The notes below the pieces were generated by a model, which had not been told where the DNA came from, did not search any database, and worked only from the letters and a program-made list of their open reading frames with translations. This document shows positions 33,601 through 45,600 of a DNA stretch of 64,000 bases, piece after piece (positions within the stretch are counted from its first letter, which is position 1; each line of letters opens with the position of its first letter). This stretch comes from Manis javanica. Lineage: Eukaryota; Chordata; Mammalia; Pholidota; Manidae. The translations under genes and the position numbers were made by a program. Location of the stretch: contig NC_133166.1 in NCBI RefSeq assembly GCF_040802235.1, forward strand, positions 114,590,991 through 114,654,990. The letters are read 5' to 3'.

Positions 33601-36600
33601 CCAGGCAGGATGCCAGTTGGGTCGCTGTCTGCTCCAGAGACGTTGGGTATTTGCAGACAAGGCCCCAGCCCCACCCTTCACCACCTGAACCCAGAAAATG
33701 GCTTAGTGGGAGGGAGGAGATGAGGAGACAAGCCAGGGGGCCAGGTGTGCTGAGAGGGGGAGGATCCCCAGTGACGCCTCACCTTCAGGTCCCGATAGAC
33801 GACAAAGCGGTTGTGCATGTGTTCCAGGCCCAGGATGATCTCGGCTGCATAGAAGCGCATGTCGGCCTCGGAGAAGACCCCGTGCTGGGACAGGTGGTAG
33901 TGCAGGTCCCCGCCTAAGGGAGGTAGCCCCGAGGATGCTGCTCAGCTCTCTGACCCAGCCGCCAGCCCGAGATCCACCCGGGGCTGGGCCACGCACTCAC
34001 CGTTCATGAGATCAAGGATGAAGCTGAGCTTGTCCGGTGTGTGAAATGCGTATGACATGCAGACAATGAACGGGCAGTCCTAGGAGCAGACAGGAGGGGA
34101 AGGTCAGCAGAGGTTCCAGAACCCAGGGCCGCTCGTGGCCAGCCCGTCCCCCCGGCTCACCCCAGTGCTGACGAGGGAGAGCATGATGCGCTCGTTCAGG
34201 GCCAGGGTCTCCCCCTGCTTCATCTTGATGCGCTTCTTGTCCAGACACTTCATGGCATACCTGGGGGAAGGGGCTGCTGGGTCAGTCAGCCCACATACAC
34301 CTTCAGGGCAGGGCAGGGGACAGTCAGGCTCTTGTGGGGAAGACCCGACACCGCGACAAGCATATGACACATCAGAGAAGCAGAGACAGACAGGGCGGGA
34401 GAAAGTGCTGGTGGGCCAGGGACTCTGGGGGCTCTCAGGAGCCATGGAGGGAACAGCAGGTGGCCCTTTGAAGAGACCTGCCCATTCAGGGCCCTGCTAC
34501 CCGGCTCCCAGGCCCCCAGTGCCAGCACGGATGCCTCTCGCAGCTCTTCGTGGCCGCCCCATGGCTGCAGGGCACCCTTGGGGCCTTCCTCTCCCTCAAG
34601 CCTCCCACCCAAATCTGGCTGAGCAGGAGCTCACATCTTTCCTGTGTCAGCCTTCCGGCACCCGTAGACCTCGCCGAAGCCCCCTCGCCCGATGATGCGG
34701 TGCACACTGAAGTCGTTCATGGTCAGCTGTGGGGATGGCGACAACCAGAGTCACACAGGCTATGGGGGCCCCACCCCAGGGCAGAGGCACCCTCACCACA
34801 TGCTGCCCTGAGCTGCCTCACTGGGGCCCTGGCACTGACCCCACCGCTACCACTCCGGGGGGCTGAAGGGCAGGCTGTCCTGACCTCCTCGCCCTGGCCA
34901 AGCCACGGTGCCCGGCTCCCTGGGGAGGAGCAGAGAGGGCACCCAGTCCACTCACGTGGATGTTGAGCTCCACGTTCTTCCACTGGCAAAATCGTGTGAA
35001 CTTATCGCTGTAAGAGAAGAACCCAGGGCTGAGATGAGCCTCAGAAAGGGGACAGAGTGATGCTGGGTCAAGCCTGCACCACCCCCACTGCCACTCCCTG
35101 GGGCTGGGCCTCAGTGTCCTGTTCTGGACTGCCCAGGACAGCAGGGTCTGGCCACCTGTTTAGGGATTCCTGCTGGGATCAGATAAGCTTGGACAGGACG
35201 ACTTCCCACTCAGCCCCAGATTCCCTGTTATCGTATCCTCGACAAGGCCTGCCTCATCCCCGCACGCACATCTCAGTGGCATGGCCCTTGGTCCTGTGGA
35301 GCCACCACTCAGTGGCTGGGCAGCCGGGACCCTGCTCTTTGTATCAAGCTGAGATCTGCCTGCAACTCCCACCCACCAGGCCAGCTCTGGCCATGAGAGC
35401 CACAGGACAGGGGACTGTGTGCCCTCTCATGCCTGCCCCTACTGCCATCCTGAGACCTCTCAGTCAGGATGGGCACAGCAAGGTGACAGTCTCTGGGAGG
35501 GAAAGATGCACAGGTGGCCCCTCGATCCCTGGAGCATCGTCTGGGATGGGCCCAGAGATGCCTGGTGCTGAGGACGATGGGGCAGGAGTGTGAAAAAGGT
35601 GACAGACATCAGAGGTCCCTGCGTGGGCACAGCTGGGCCCAGGTGCCCTGCTTGGGCCCTAAAGCAGCCTGGCTTCCCTCTCATGTCCACACACCGTCTT
35701 CCTCCCCTGCCCCTCCCACACACGCCCTGCTCTCACCTCTCGATGAATTTCTGGAACACATCCCCTCGGAGGTTCTGACAAATCTCTTCAATGTACGGCT
35801 AAGGAAAGAAGCTGGAGGTTGGTGACTGAGCCAGAGTGGGAGCCAACTGAGCTCCCTGACCTGCTGCCAGGGTGACCCTGGCTGGGATGGAGGCAGTGGG
35901 GAATGAGCCCAGCACACACCTGGAAGAGATCTGGAGGCACCTGCTTCTTCACCAGGTGGCCCTGGACATGCTCAATGGCACTTTTTGAGAAGGGCTGGGG
36001 AAGAGAGGGGACTGTGAATTCTCCACAGGGTCTGCCATCCCTTCCCGATACCCAGGTCACTGTGGGCCTGGGGCCCGAGGGCCAGCTGGCTGGACACTCA
36101 CATGCGAGCAGGCCAGCAGCTCCTTCATGATGTAGGTGTCAAAGACGTCCCGGCTGCGCGCCAGGCGCTCCCCCTCTGTCTCCAGTTTCTCGTATTTCTT
36201 GATCTAGTGGACAAGAGCCCCACGGGTGACACAGCAGCGCCAGCACTAGGCATCTCGCGGATTCAACAAGAGCATCCTCAGCCCTCCCCCCTCGGGGCCC
36301 AGCAGGCCCTCACCTCCTCATAGAACTCCACCAGGGGCTTGGCCTCCTCCAGGTGCTTCAGGCAGAAGTCCCGGAAGAGCAGGTACCCTGAAAGAGGCAC
36401 GTTGGGGGCTGAGCCCCCGCCCCGAGGCCTGCCCAAATGGTGGGCAGTGTGGGCAGACTGGCTGAGGGGGCGGCAGAGATGGTCTCTCCCCTAGGTGGGG
36501 GCTGGGCAAGGCAGCACCAAGGCTGCTGTCACCTAAAGATCCCCGGGTTTGGGGTAGGGGTGCCTGCATCTCTCTCCTCTTATATCTGCTTCCTCAGGTG

Positions 36601-39600
36601 GTGGCTGGAATGTGACAGGTGCCCTTATGAGGCAGAGGTGGAGGGCTGGCTCTGGTGCCCAGGTCCCCTCACTGAGGCTGGGGCTTGTGCCCCCTCCCCT
36701 GCCGGCACAGTGAGACCTGTGGGGCCGGCCTGAGCTGCAGCAGTGGGAGGTGGGCAACCTCCGAGGGGGGCCCTACTCCTCTCCCTGGACCTCACAGCCC
36801 CTCCACCATCGGGCTAATTCTCATAGCAGCCCTAAGAAATAGGCAGACAGTGTGGGGCAGGGGGCGTGGGGAAAGGGTCCAGCTGGGGAAACCGAGGCTC
36901 AAGGAGGCCTGGCAGTTAGCAGTTTATGGGGAGCATCCTCTATCCAGGGGAGGCAGGTCCTGGGAAGCAGCCTGGCAGAGGAGCCTCGGTGCAGAGGGCC
37001 TTGAAGGGCAGAGGCAGCTGGGGAAGGGGTGGGGTGGGGTGGGCGGCAGGAAGGGCTCACAGCAGCCCCAGGCCTCACCCCACAGCAGGGAGTGAGGGCC
37101 CAAGGCTGGAGGGCAGAGCAGAAGCAGGGATGGTCCCAGCTCGGTCCACCCCGACATGAGTGACCTGGCTCGCACTCGACGGCTTCCCATGACTCTCTGG
37201 GGACACTGCTGGGCACCTCTGCCGGAGCTCGTGGCCATCACTTCTGGCCTTTCAATACTGTGCCTTTGAGTAACTTGTGACCAGGGCTCCCCGCAAGGGG
37301 CTTGTGCTGACCCCACTTTACCCAGTCCTCCAACAGCCCTGGGCAACAGGCCTCCTGAGTCTCGGTTCCCAGGTGTGGCCACCAGCAGGCTCAGAGAGGT
37401 GAAGCAATATGCCCCAGCTCACACAGCATGGTCGGAGACCCAAACTGTGTGCTTCCTAATACACCGACTCCCTAAGCCTGCCCTCCAACGCTTATGCTGC
37501 CAGGCCAGGCTGGGTCAGTCCCACTTCAGAGCTGAGACCTGTTCTCCAGAAGCCCAAATCGGAGCCCTGAGTGGCTGGAGCTTGCCTCCCCGACATCTAC
37601 CCCAACCCTGTGGGCCAGGTCCATGCTGTGGCCCCACGACACGTCTAAGACAAAAGGCACCGGTGGAGGAAGATCCAGGGGACGGCCGAAGCAGGTCGCT
37701 CACAGAGGGCCCATGGGGGCGGGGTGGGCGGCCACAGCGCGGCAGGCGCCACAGGAAGGGCTCCGCCCCTTCCTGTCAGTTCTACCAACGGTCCAGAGCC
37801 GCTGTGCCTGCGCCAAGGGGAAGCTGCAACTCTCACAAACAAAAACCCAAAGGAGGAACTCCCCCGGCAGCCCTGGAAGACTGTGGGGCCCCCACCCCCT
37901 TCACGGGGCTCCCTGGCCCAAGAGCCAGGGGCTGGGAGGGACCAAGGGTCACAGCCCTGCTGCCCCGGTGGGTGGGGGAAGCGGCCCCGCTGGCCGCCCT
38001 TCCTCAAGCACCGGGGAGGCCAAACCTCCTGGGAGAAGGAAACAGCAAGCTAGGGCGGGGGTAGGAGGTAGTTTTAGGGTCCTCCTGTCCCCACACTCCA
38101 GGCCCGGGCAGCTGGACAAGTGGTGGGAAGTCCTTGGGGCCAGCAGAGCCCCCACTGTACTTACCCAGCTTCTGGGAGAAGATCTTTTCAAAGGTCACCT
38201 CGCCCCGGTCTTCCAAGTACTTCTGCATGACGCTGCGGATGCTGAACGACAGAGGGGCAGGGGTGACCCAGAGCCCCGTGGCTCCCTTCAGATCTGATGG
38301 CCCTTGCTTGGAAGGCCACCGACTCTCCTCCCAGAATCAAGTCGGGGGCACTGCTGGGGAGGGGGGTGTGCCACTGCAACCCCCAGGCAAAGCGGCCACC
38401 CCTGTTGGGCCTGACCACTAGTCACAGCAGAGGGGCCTGGAGAAGCCTGTGCCGACTGAGGCTCTCCCCCAAAAGCTCGGGGAGCTAGCAGGAGACTGCG
38501 CAGAATGCTGGTCCAGGTGCTGTCTCATCCTGGCTTTGGGAACTTGACCAAACCTCAAAAGCCAGGCTCACCCATCAGCAGGTGATGGCTAAGCAACATG
38601 TGGCCTGTCCTCACTGGGGAATACTGCCTGGCCATAAGGCGCAAGGAAGCAGTGGAAGGTGTTGTAATACGGAGGAGCCTCAGCACTCTGCTAGGTGAAA
38701 AGGGATAGTCACGAAGGCCACATATGATTCCATTTGCATCACACGTCCAGGACAGGCAGATCTCCAGAGACGGCAGGTGGGTCGGCACTCATGGGGGCGG
38801 GGTTTCTTTCTCGGAGATGGAGTCTGGAATCAGGGAGTGGCTGAGGGCCGCACATTGTGGTGAATGTGTGAAAATCCACTGGACTGTATGTACACTTCAA
38901 AATGATGAATTTTATGTTCCATGAATTATATCTCAGTTTTTAAAAATAGTTAAAAAAAGAAAAACCCAAGCCTTAGGTCCAGTGTCCCTACTACATGAAA
39001 TAAAAACATGACCCCCACCCCTGGGTTGCTTGGGAGGTCAGCAGGGGAGGGGCTGGCCACTGTGACCCGTTTATCTTCCCCCAACACCCAGAGCTGTCTG
39101 GGAAAGTGACACCAGGCTGCACAATATGCCTTAGATGCACCTTGCTGTCCCTCCTTCCTGCTCCCGGGCCACCTGCAGTCTAGCCTGCCAACCTGCCTTC
39201 ATGACAGCCAGTTGTGGTCACACTGGCCCTCACTAGCCCAGGCTCCTGAGGATGCTCTTGGGTGCCCATACTGAGGGCTCGGCTGGGCAGTCACATTGGA
39301 GCTCATGCAATGCTCACAAGGCCCTCGGGACATGTGGGGCCTCCAGCAGGCCACTGACGAAGGGACTGCAGCTGGGAAGACCTGAATTGGAAAGTCTGTG
39401 CCCTTGCCTCGCTACAGCCATGTGCCCCTCTTGGAGCCCAACACAGGGCCGTGGTCACTGGGCCTGCTGTGCATCACCTACCAGAGAGCTATGCACCCCT
39501 GCCCTCCCAGCAGGCCCTCCCAGGGCACAGGTTCTGTGTCTGGTCCTATGACATCAGACAGTGATAGGCCTGAGCGGGACCATCAGTGCAAGAAGACTGG

Positions 39601-42600
39601 TGAAGGGAGGGGTGTTCCGGGCTGCCAGGAGAGGCTGTGTAGAGAACGTGGAATTCCACTGGGTTCAAGTGCAAACAGGATGTTGACAGGTAGCAAAACC
39701 CGAGGCAGATGGGTGGATGTGGGGGGGGGAGGCCCGGCCAAGGATGAGCAAGAGGCCACAGGGCAGGGAGTGGATTAGCAGAGGACAAGGGAAGCTGGGT
39801 CCAGGGCACTGAGTGAGCAGACAGGCTGCTGGAGGCACCTGCGGGAGGAAGCCCAGGTAGATGATGACACTGGGCCAGGAAGGAGGGAAGAAACAGAGTG
39901 GGGCAGGAGCAGGCTGGAACCAGCGGGCAGACAGATGAAGGGCTGACAAGGCCAACTGGCAGGCAGACCACACCTGCAGGGGCTTGAGGCTTGAGGAGGT
40001 GGGCTCCAGGCAGGTCCAGCACAGCCCGAGGGCCCACCAGCCTTGTGGCCTGGGCTCAAAGGCAGGGCACTGCTGCCCTTTTCTGCTCAACACTTTCCTT
40101 CTGAGACTGTCTGGGTGGAAACTCAGGCCCCTGTGCATGTCTGAGCCACGTAGGGTAACACATGGCCACACAGAGTCGTCCCAGGCACAGTAGTGAAGAC
40201 CTGACCCCCTCTCCTGTTTCCCCACCCTTGGAGGCGTCCTCTGAAAGCTGTCTCCTACAGGCAGAAGGGCACTGATGACCAGGACATCCCTCCTGTGTCC
40301 CCATCTTGTGACTCCAGCCAGAGGCCAATGGCCCAGTACTGCCACTTCAGCCAGTTCCCTCTGAGAAAGTGAGGCCACCCTTACAACTAGAGGGGGCTCA
40401 ACGGCCAGGATATGGCCCCCACCCATGCCAGGACACTCTCCCCTCCTGGGGGCCATACATCCACCAGCCACCGTCAAGGACACGTCTCCCCAGCCCCCTG
40501 GGACTCACAGGGACTCAGGAGGCAAGGCCAGATGCCACATGCGCTTCACATACAGCAGGGGCTCGCAAGACCTGCCCGGGAGCCTGCGAACTAGAGACTG
40601 TATTCCCATAGTCTCCGGGAGGAAGAGCGCAGGGCCTCCCGTTCATTCGGACAGCAGGCCAGGCCGCGGTGAGCAGGGAGGGCCAGAGCAGGGCGGTGAA
40701 GGCTCAGCAGGGGCCTCGCAGCCAGGGGAGCCCAGGCCCCCTGCAAGGGCCAGGTGCCCGGACCAGGCAGGCTGGGCCCTCACCTCCCCTCGGCTCTACA
40801 CATCTGCACCCAATCCCTGGGTTTCGAGATATTTTGGTCTATGGAAGGGAATGAGAAAAAGCAATAAAGAGGGAAAAATATCACAAAATGTCAACTCTCC
40901 ACGGAGGTGGATGGTCATGGTGGTCAAGTGTGGTCAGGCAGGATGTCCAGACAGGTAGATACAGGCAATAGGCTAACCAACTCCATTCCCTCAGTGGTGA
41001 CACCCCCAGGCGGCTGGGACTGGCCCCTGCCAACAGGCACTGGGAAGCCCTACTGAGCCCCAAAAACTTGTGCTGGGAACTCTCAAGGCCAGCACCAGCT
41101 TAGCATCGGGGATGCCATGGCAATGCCCGCCTAGGTCCCAGAGAGCAGCACAGCTACCTCCCCCCACAGGACTCGCCAACGCCCCAGAACAGCCAGGAAC
41201 TGAGCTTGCAAAAACCCGCAGGGGAAACACGCTCTCTAAGAGGCCCTGCCTCCGAGGACAGAACCATCTCTTCTCGGAGCTGCACCTGTACAGAGCCTTC
41301 TCCCTCCTGGGCTCTGCTGCTGGCTCAGCCCAGGGGAAAGCAGGAAGGGGGCCCCAGCTTGGAGCCACTGGTGGCCAGACCCTGCCCCTCGGCAGCCTGC
41401 ACAGATGGCCGCAGCATCCTTCAGCCGACAGCACTTCACTTTCTTCCTTAAAAAGAAAAAAATGTTTTCTAAATAAAATAAACAACCCGCCCCTCCCAAC
41501 CAAACAAGAAGTCAGACTAGAGCGGAGCCTTTAGGTGGAAGGCCCCCAAAACAGCTGCGTCAGGGTCTCCTGTCCATTCCCGTGAGGCTGGCGGCTGAGG
41601 GAGCTGGGAGGTGAGAAAAGCGTGTCCTGGGAGACACTCCTGACAGGATGGCAAATACAGGCTGTCATGGAGGGCGGTGGCAGCTCCCCAGCTGGGTCAC
41701 CTTTGTGTCCAGCACCTGCTCCCTGATCCTGGTGGAGTCTGGAGTGGTGAAACGCCCACAGCAGCATTCCTGCCCTGGCCCATCAACAACTCTGACACCC
41801 AGGAACACAAGGCTCCTGGATGGGCTTGTCAAGAGAGCCACAGGCCTCCATCTTCCCTGCCGGAAGGACCCTCTGGGCTGAGCCTCAGGCAGTCTTTGCT
41901 TTTGGTCAAGGGGATGCCCAGGCCTGGGCTCCAAATGGCTACTCCTGCCTCCCCCCCTGGAGGCCAGGCCAAGTCACAAACTTTAAATTTCCAGTTTCCC
42001 CATTTGTAAAATGAGGATGTCAACAAAATGCTAAATTGCTACCATGGAGCTGGCTGTTTAAAAAGCCCGAGAGGACACAGCAGAAGGAGAATTCTCCTGA
42101 GGGGCCAGCCTTGCCATCAGGGCTGTCAGCTCACGTCCCCTCCAGGAGGACCCCACAGCCTCCATCTCCTTCTAGAACACGCATTAAATACTCGGTCTTG
42201 TTTGGGTCTCTGTCCTACACCTGACATGCCCTGGAGGGTGAGGCCTATGGCCAGGCAGCCTCCTGACTGGCAAGCCCTAACCAGGGCCGGCCTAGGCACA
42301 CTCCTTGAGCCAGGTGCGAGATGCATAGAGACCAGCCTCGCGTACTCTGATGCTCAGCACGGGGGTCCCGGGGAAGCCTGGAAGGGCCCTGGGCAGGAGG
42401 CTGGGCTCACTGAGCGCACTGCTGACAGCACTGTTCACTCTCGTTCAGGGGCTCTCACACTGGGGGAGGGCGCACTTCCTCCCTGCCTGCCCAGAGCGTG
42501 GGCTGGGGTGAGGCAGGACAGCCGGCAGGCAGGGAGGGGTTGAAGGCTGAGAGGGAGAACTTCCGGTACCTTCTGGCACCACGTGGTTCAGAGGAAAAGC

Positions 42601-45600
42601 AAAGTCCCCCGCTCTGTGGCGCAGCGGCTGGGTGGGCTGCTGTGGGCCCTCACAGGTGACTCCCAGGCAGGGTCACAAGACTGCAGCTTGTGTGGACAGG
42701 CAGGGACCACAGGGGTCTGAAGCAAACATGCTTGTTTTGGTGATGAGGAAATCTAGGCTAGAAGAAGCTGAGCAGATGGCCCAGGGTGCCTCACCCAGTT
42801 AGTCAGTGGCAAGAAAATGTCCAGCCTCTCTGAGAAAGGGCCTCCCTCAAGGCAGAAGAGTTGAAGGAAGGGTCTCAGAAGGCCCCAGCCTTGTACCCTG
42901 GCTGCCCTGGCCCAAGACCCCTGGCCAGTGGCTTTGGGCAACATCCCTCCTGGGAGCCCGTATCAGGCTGGGGACAGTTTTTGCTGGCATCTGGCAGGCC
43001 AGGGGCCATGGTTCCTGCGTTCCTGGGTGAGCAGAATGCTAGAGCCGTGAAACCCCAGGGCTGTGCAAGCTGGCACAGAGACTGCAGGCCTGGCGGGTCT
43101 GGTACAGCCACACCTGGAACTGCCGTGCTCTGGGAGACAATGGTTAACAAGCCAGTGGAGCAGAGGCTGTGGCCTCAGCGGGGCACTTCTCTGTGGCATT
43201 TCCAGGAAACCTGGCACCAAGGTGGCAGTGGTAGGAGGAAGTCCCCTGGGGCTTCTTATTAATGTTTCTCAATGACTCTCCCTGGGGCTGACAACATCCT
43301 CAGAGCTTGAGGAAGGGGCCACGTACCAACAGGAAAGACCAACCCAAATGGACAACTCCGGAGCAAGCCCTGGGCCAAGGAGCAGGAAAGGGTCCTGCGT
43401 GGCGCCACACACGCAAACCCACCTCACACACCTACAGCAGCCAGGTTCCCAGTGGCGCCCTGCAGGACGCATGGGAGGAGGTGCTCTGGTGGCATTGTCA
43501 CCGTCACAGCTTCTACACGAACATGACTTGAGCACCACACCCTGCAATTTACTGCCTCCACGTTAGAAAGCACCAAGGAGGCACTTCCAGGGCTCCTGGC
43601 CCCGAGGTTCCTGGGAGGGGCCTGTCCCCGCCCTAAACCTAGGGTGGCCTCCAGAGGCAGAAGTCCCCCATCAGAGGCAGAGCTGCTGCCGCCTTCACAC
43701 CAGACTCCCACTTCTGAACCCCGGCTCTCCTGCCGGCAGAGACGTTACCCTTCAAGAAAGCAGCAATGCAAAGAAGGGATGTTACTGTTCTAGAAAAAAA
43801 CTGCATCCAAACACCCACTGTTAGTATCTCTTGTTTGAAACAGATGAGCGTAACTTGAGCGTTAACTCTGCCTTACGTGACCCGGGGAGGCCTCTGGCCC
43901 CTCCTGGCCCCAGAAGGAAGGGGCAGGTGGGCTGGGGCTGGGGTGCGTGCCCCTCAGAGGCTCGCGTGCTCATTCATGGCTTCTGCTGTTTGTACCGAGG
44001 CAGGAGCGCGATATCCGGAAGCCAGCCGCGCACGCAGCTGGCCCGCCGGCCCGTCAGCCGGTGCAGCCCCTCCGCAGAGCCGACCTGCGGCGGCGGGCGG
44101 CGGGCGGCGGGCGCGGGCGGGAGGGAGGCGGCGCAGCGGCACAGCGCCTGCACCTGACGTCACTGGGAGTTTACTACTAGGAATTGATCGTGCATTAATA
44201 GGACACATTACTCCTGGGCTGGCAGCGCCCAGATTCCCCTGCACGGATTCCAACCTGTAATGCTCACGCTCCCTTCAAATCCATTTACTGAGGGAACAGC
44301 GGGCAGGCAGGCAACTTAATGGCAAAAATGTGAAACCCCATGCTCTGCAAAGGAGAACAGATGGGAAAAGACATCCCAGAGACCCATTCCTGGGGAGAGT
44401 GGGGGTTTCAAAGGCCTAGAGGGAACGATTGCCGAAAAGATCATCTTGTTTTCAGGGGCAGGGAGGACATGGCTACTGGAGTGGAAAGTTCTGAGTAAGA
44501 GATAAAGGCTGCCGACAGCAGGGTTTCTGCTAGTGATGGAGAAGTGAAGGGAGGTAGAAGGGAGAAAACCTTCCCCTGCACCCCTGCCCCCGACAAATCA
44601 AGGGCAGGAAGTCCTTGGGGCAAAGAGTTAACAGGAACGAAGCAGCAGCAGAGGAAGCGCGGCGGGTCTGGGAGACGGGGAAGCCAGAGAAGGGCAGGAA
44701 GAAGGAAATCCACCGCGGGGGAGGGACCAGGAAAGAGCCAAGAAAATGGGAGGCTGCGCCCGGCTCTGACAATCTGCTGTCGAGGCTGCCACTGTCACCA
44801 GGGAGTGCAGGTTCACCTCCTGGGGCTGCCCAAGCCCAGCTCCTCAGTCAGGAGCCCAGAGACTAATTACACGAGGCCTCTGTGGTCACATTAAGCAAAT
44901 GACACTAATTTGAGGATTGCCGCCGCCACGGGGAAAGGCAGCTGGCTGTTCCTTCACCGAGAGGGACAGGCCACAGTCCTGAGCCGGGGCGCACTGAGGG
45001 GTTATTGTGAAGGGCAGCACCCTCATTTTATCGAGGTGAAACCTGAGGCAGGCTCAGCCAGGGAAAGTGACATGCCAGGTCCCACATGAGCAGGTATTGC
45101 AGTGGGATTAGAAGCTGCATCTCCTGTCTTCTAGCCACGCACCGCTGCCTCCTTCCAGGAGAGGGCAGAGAAATGGGTCTGCTTCCTCAGATTCCATAAG
45201 GTGACAGAAGGGGAGGCCCCTGTGCCAACTCAAAGTGGCACTGTGCCCCAGCTCCTGTGCCCCAGCTCTGAGATGCCAGCCCCAGTTCCCAGCCAAGCCA
45301 CAGTCTGGGCACCAGCTGCAGGGAGGCTGCCCAGATGGACCATACCAAGGTGGGAACGATGCCAAATGGCACCTGTCATGGACAAACTACCGCCTTTCTC
45401 CCTGACCCTGACCTTGTGTGTGAGGGCAAGGCATGACCCCAGGCGTAAAGCTGCCTCTCTCCACACCCGCTTCACCCACCAGGGCAACCCCAGTCTGGCC
45501 CAGCAGACAGGGAGGGGGCTGGGCCTTGTGACAGTGCTGGGGCTGCCCTGCTTCCAGGCCACCTCCCCAGACCAGGAGTGCCAACCGGCACGTACGAGGT

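Noticed and set aside
37375-38064. 229-codon plus-strand frame next to GRK2 exon 2
   Set aside because: Antisense intronic frame with low-complexity composition and no homology I recognise.
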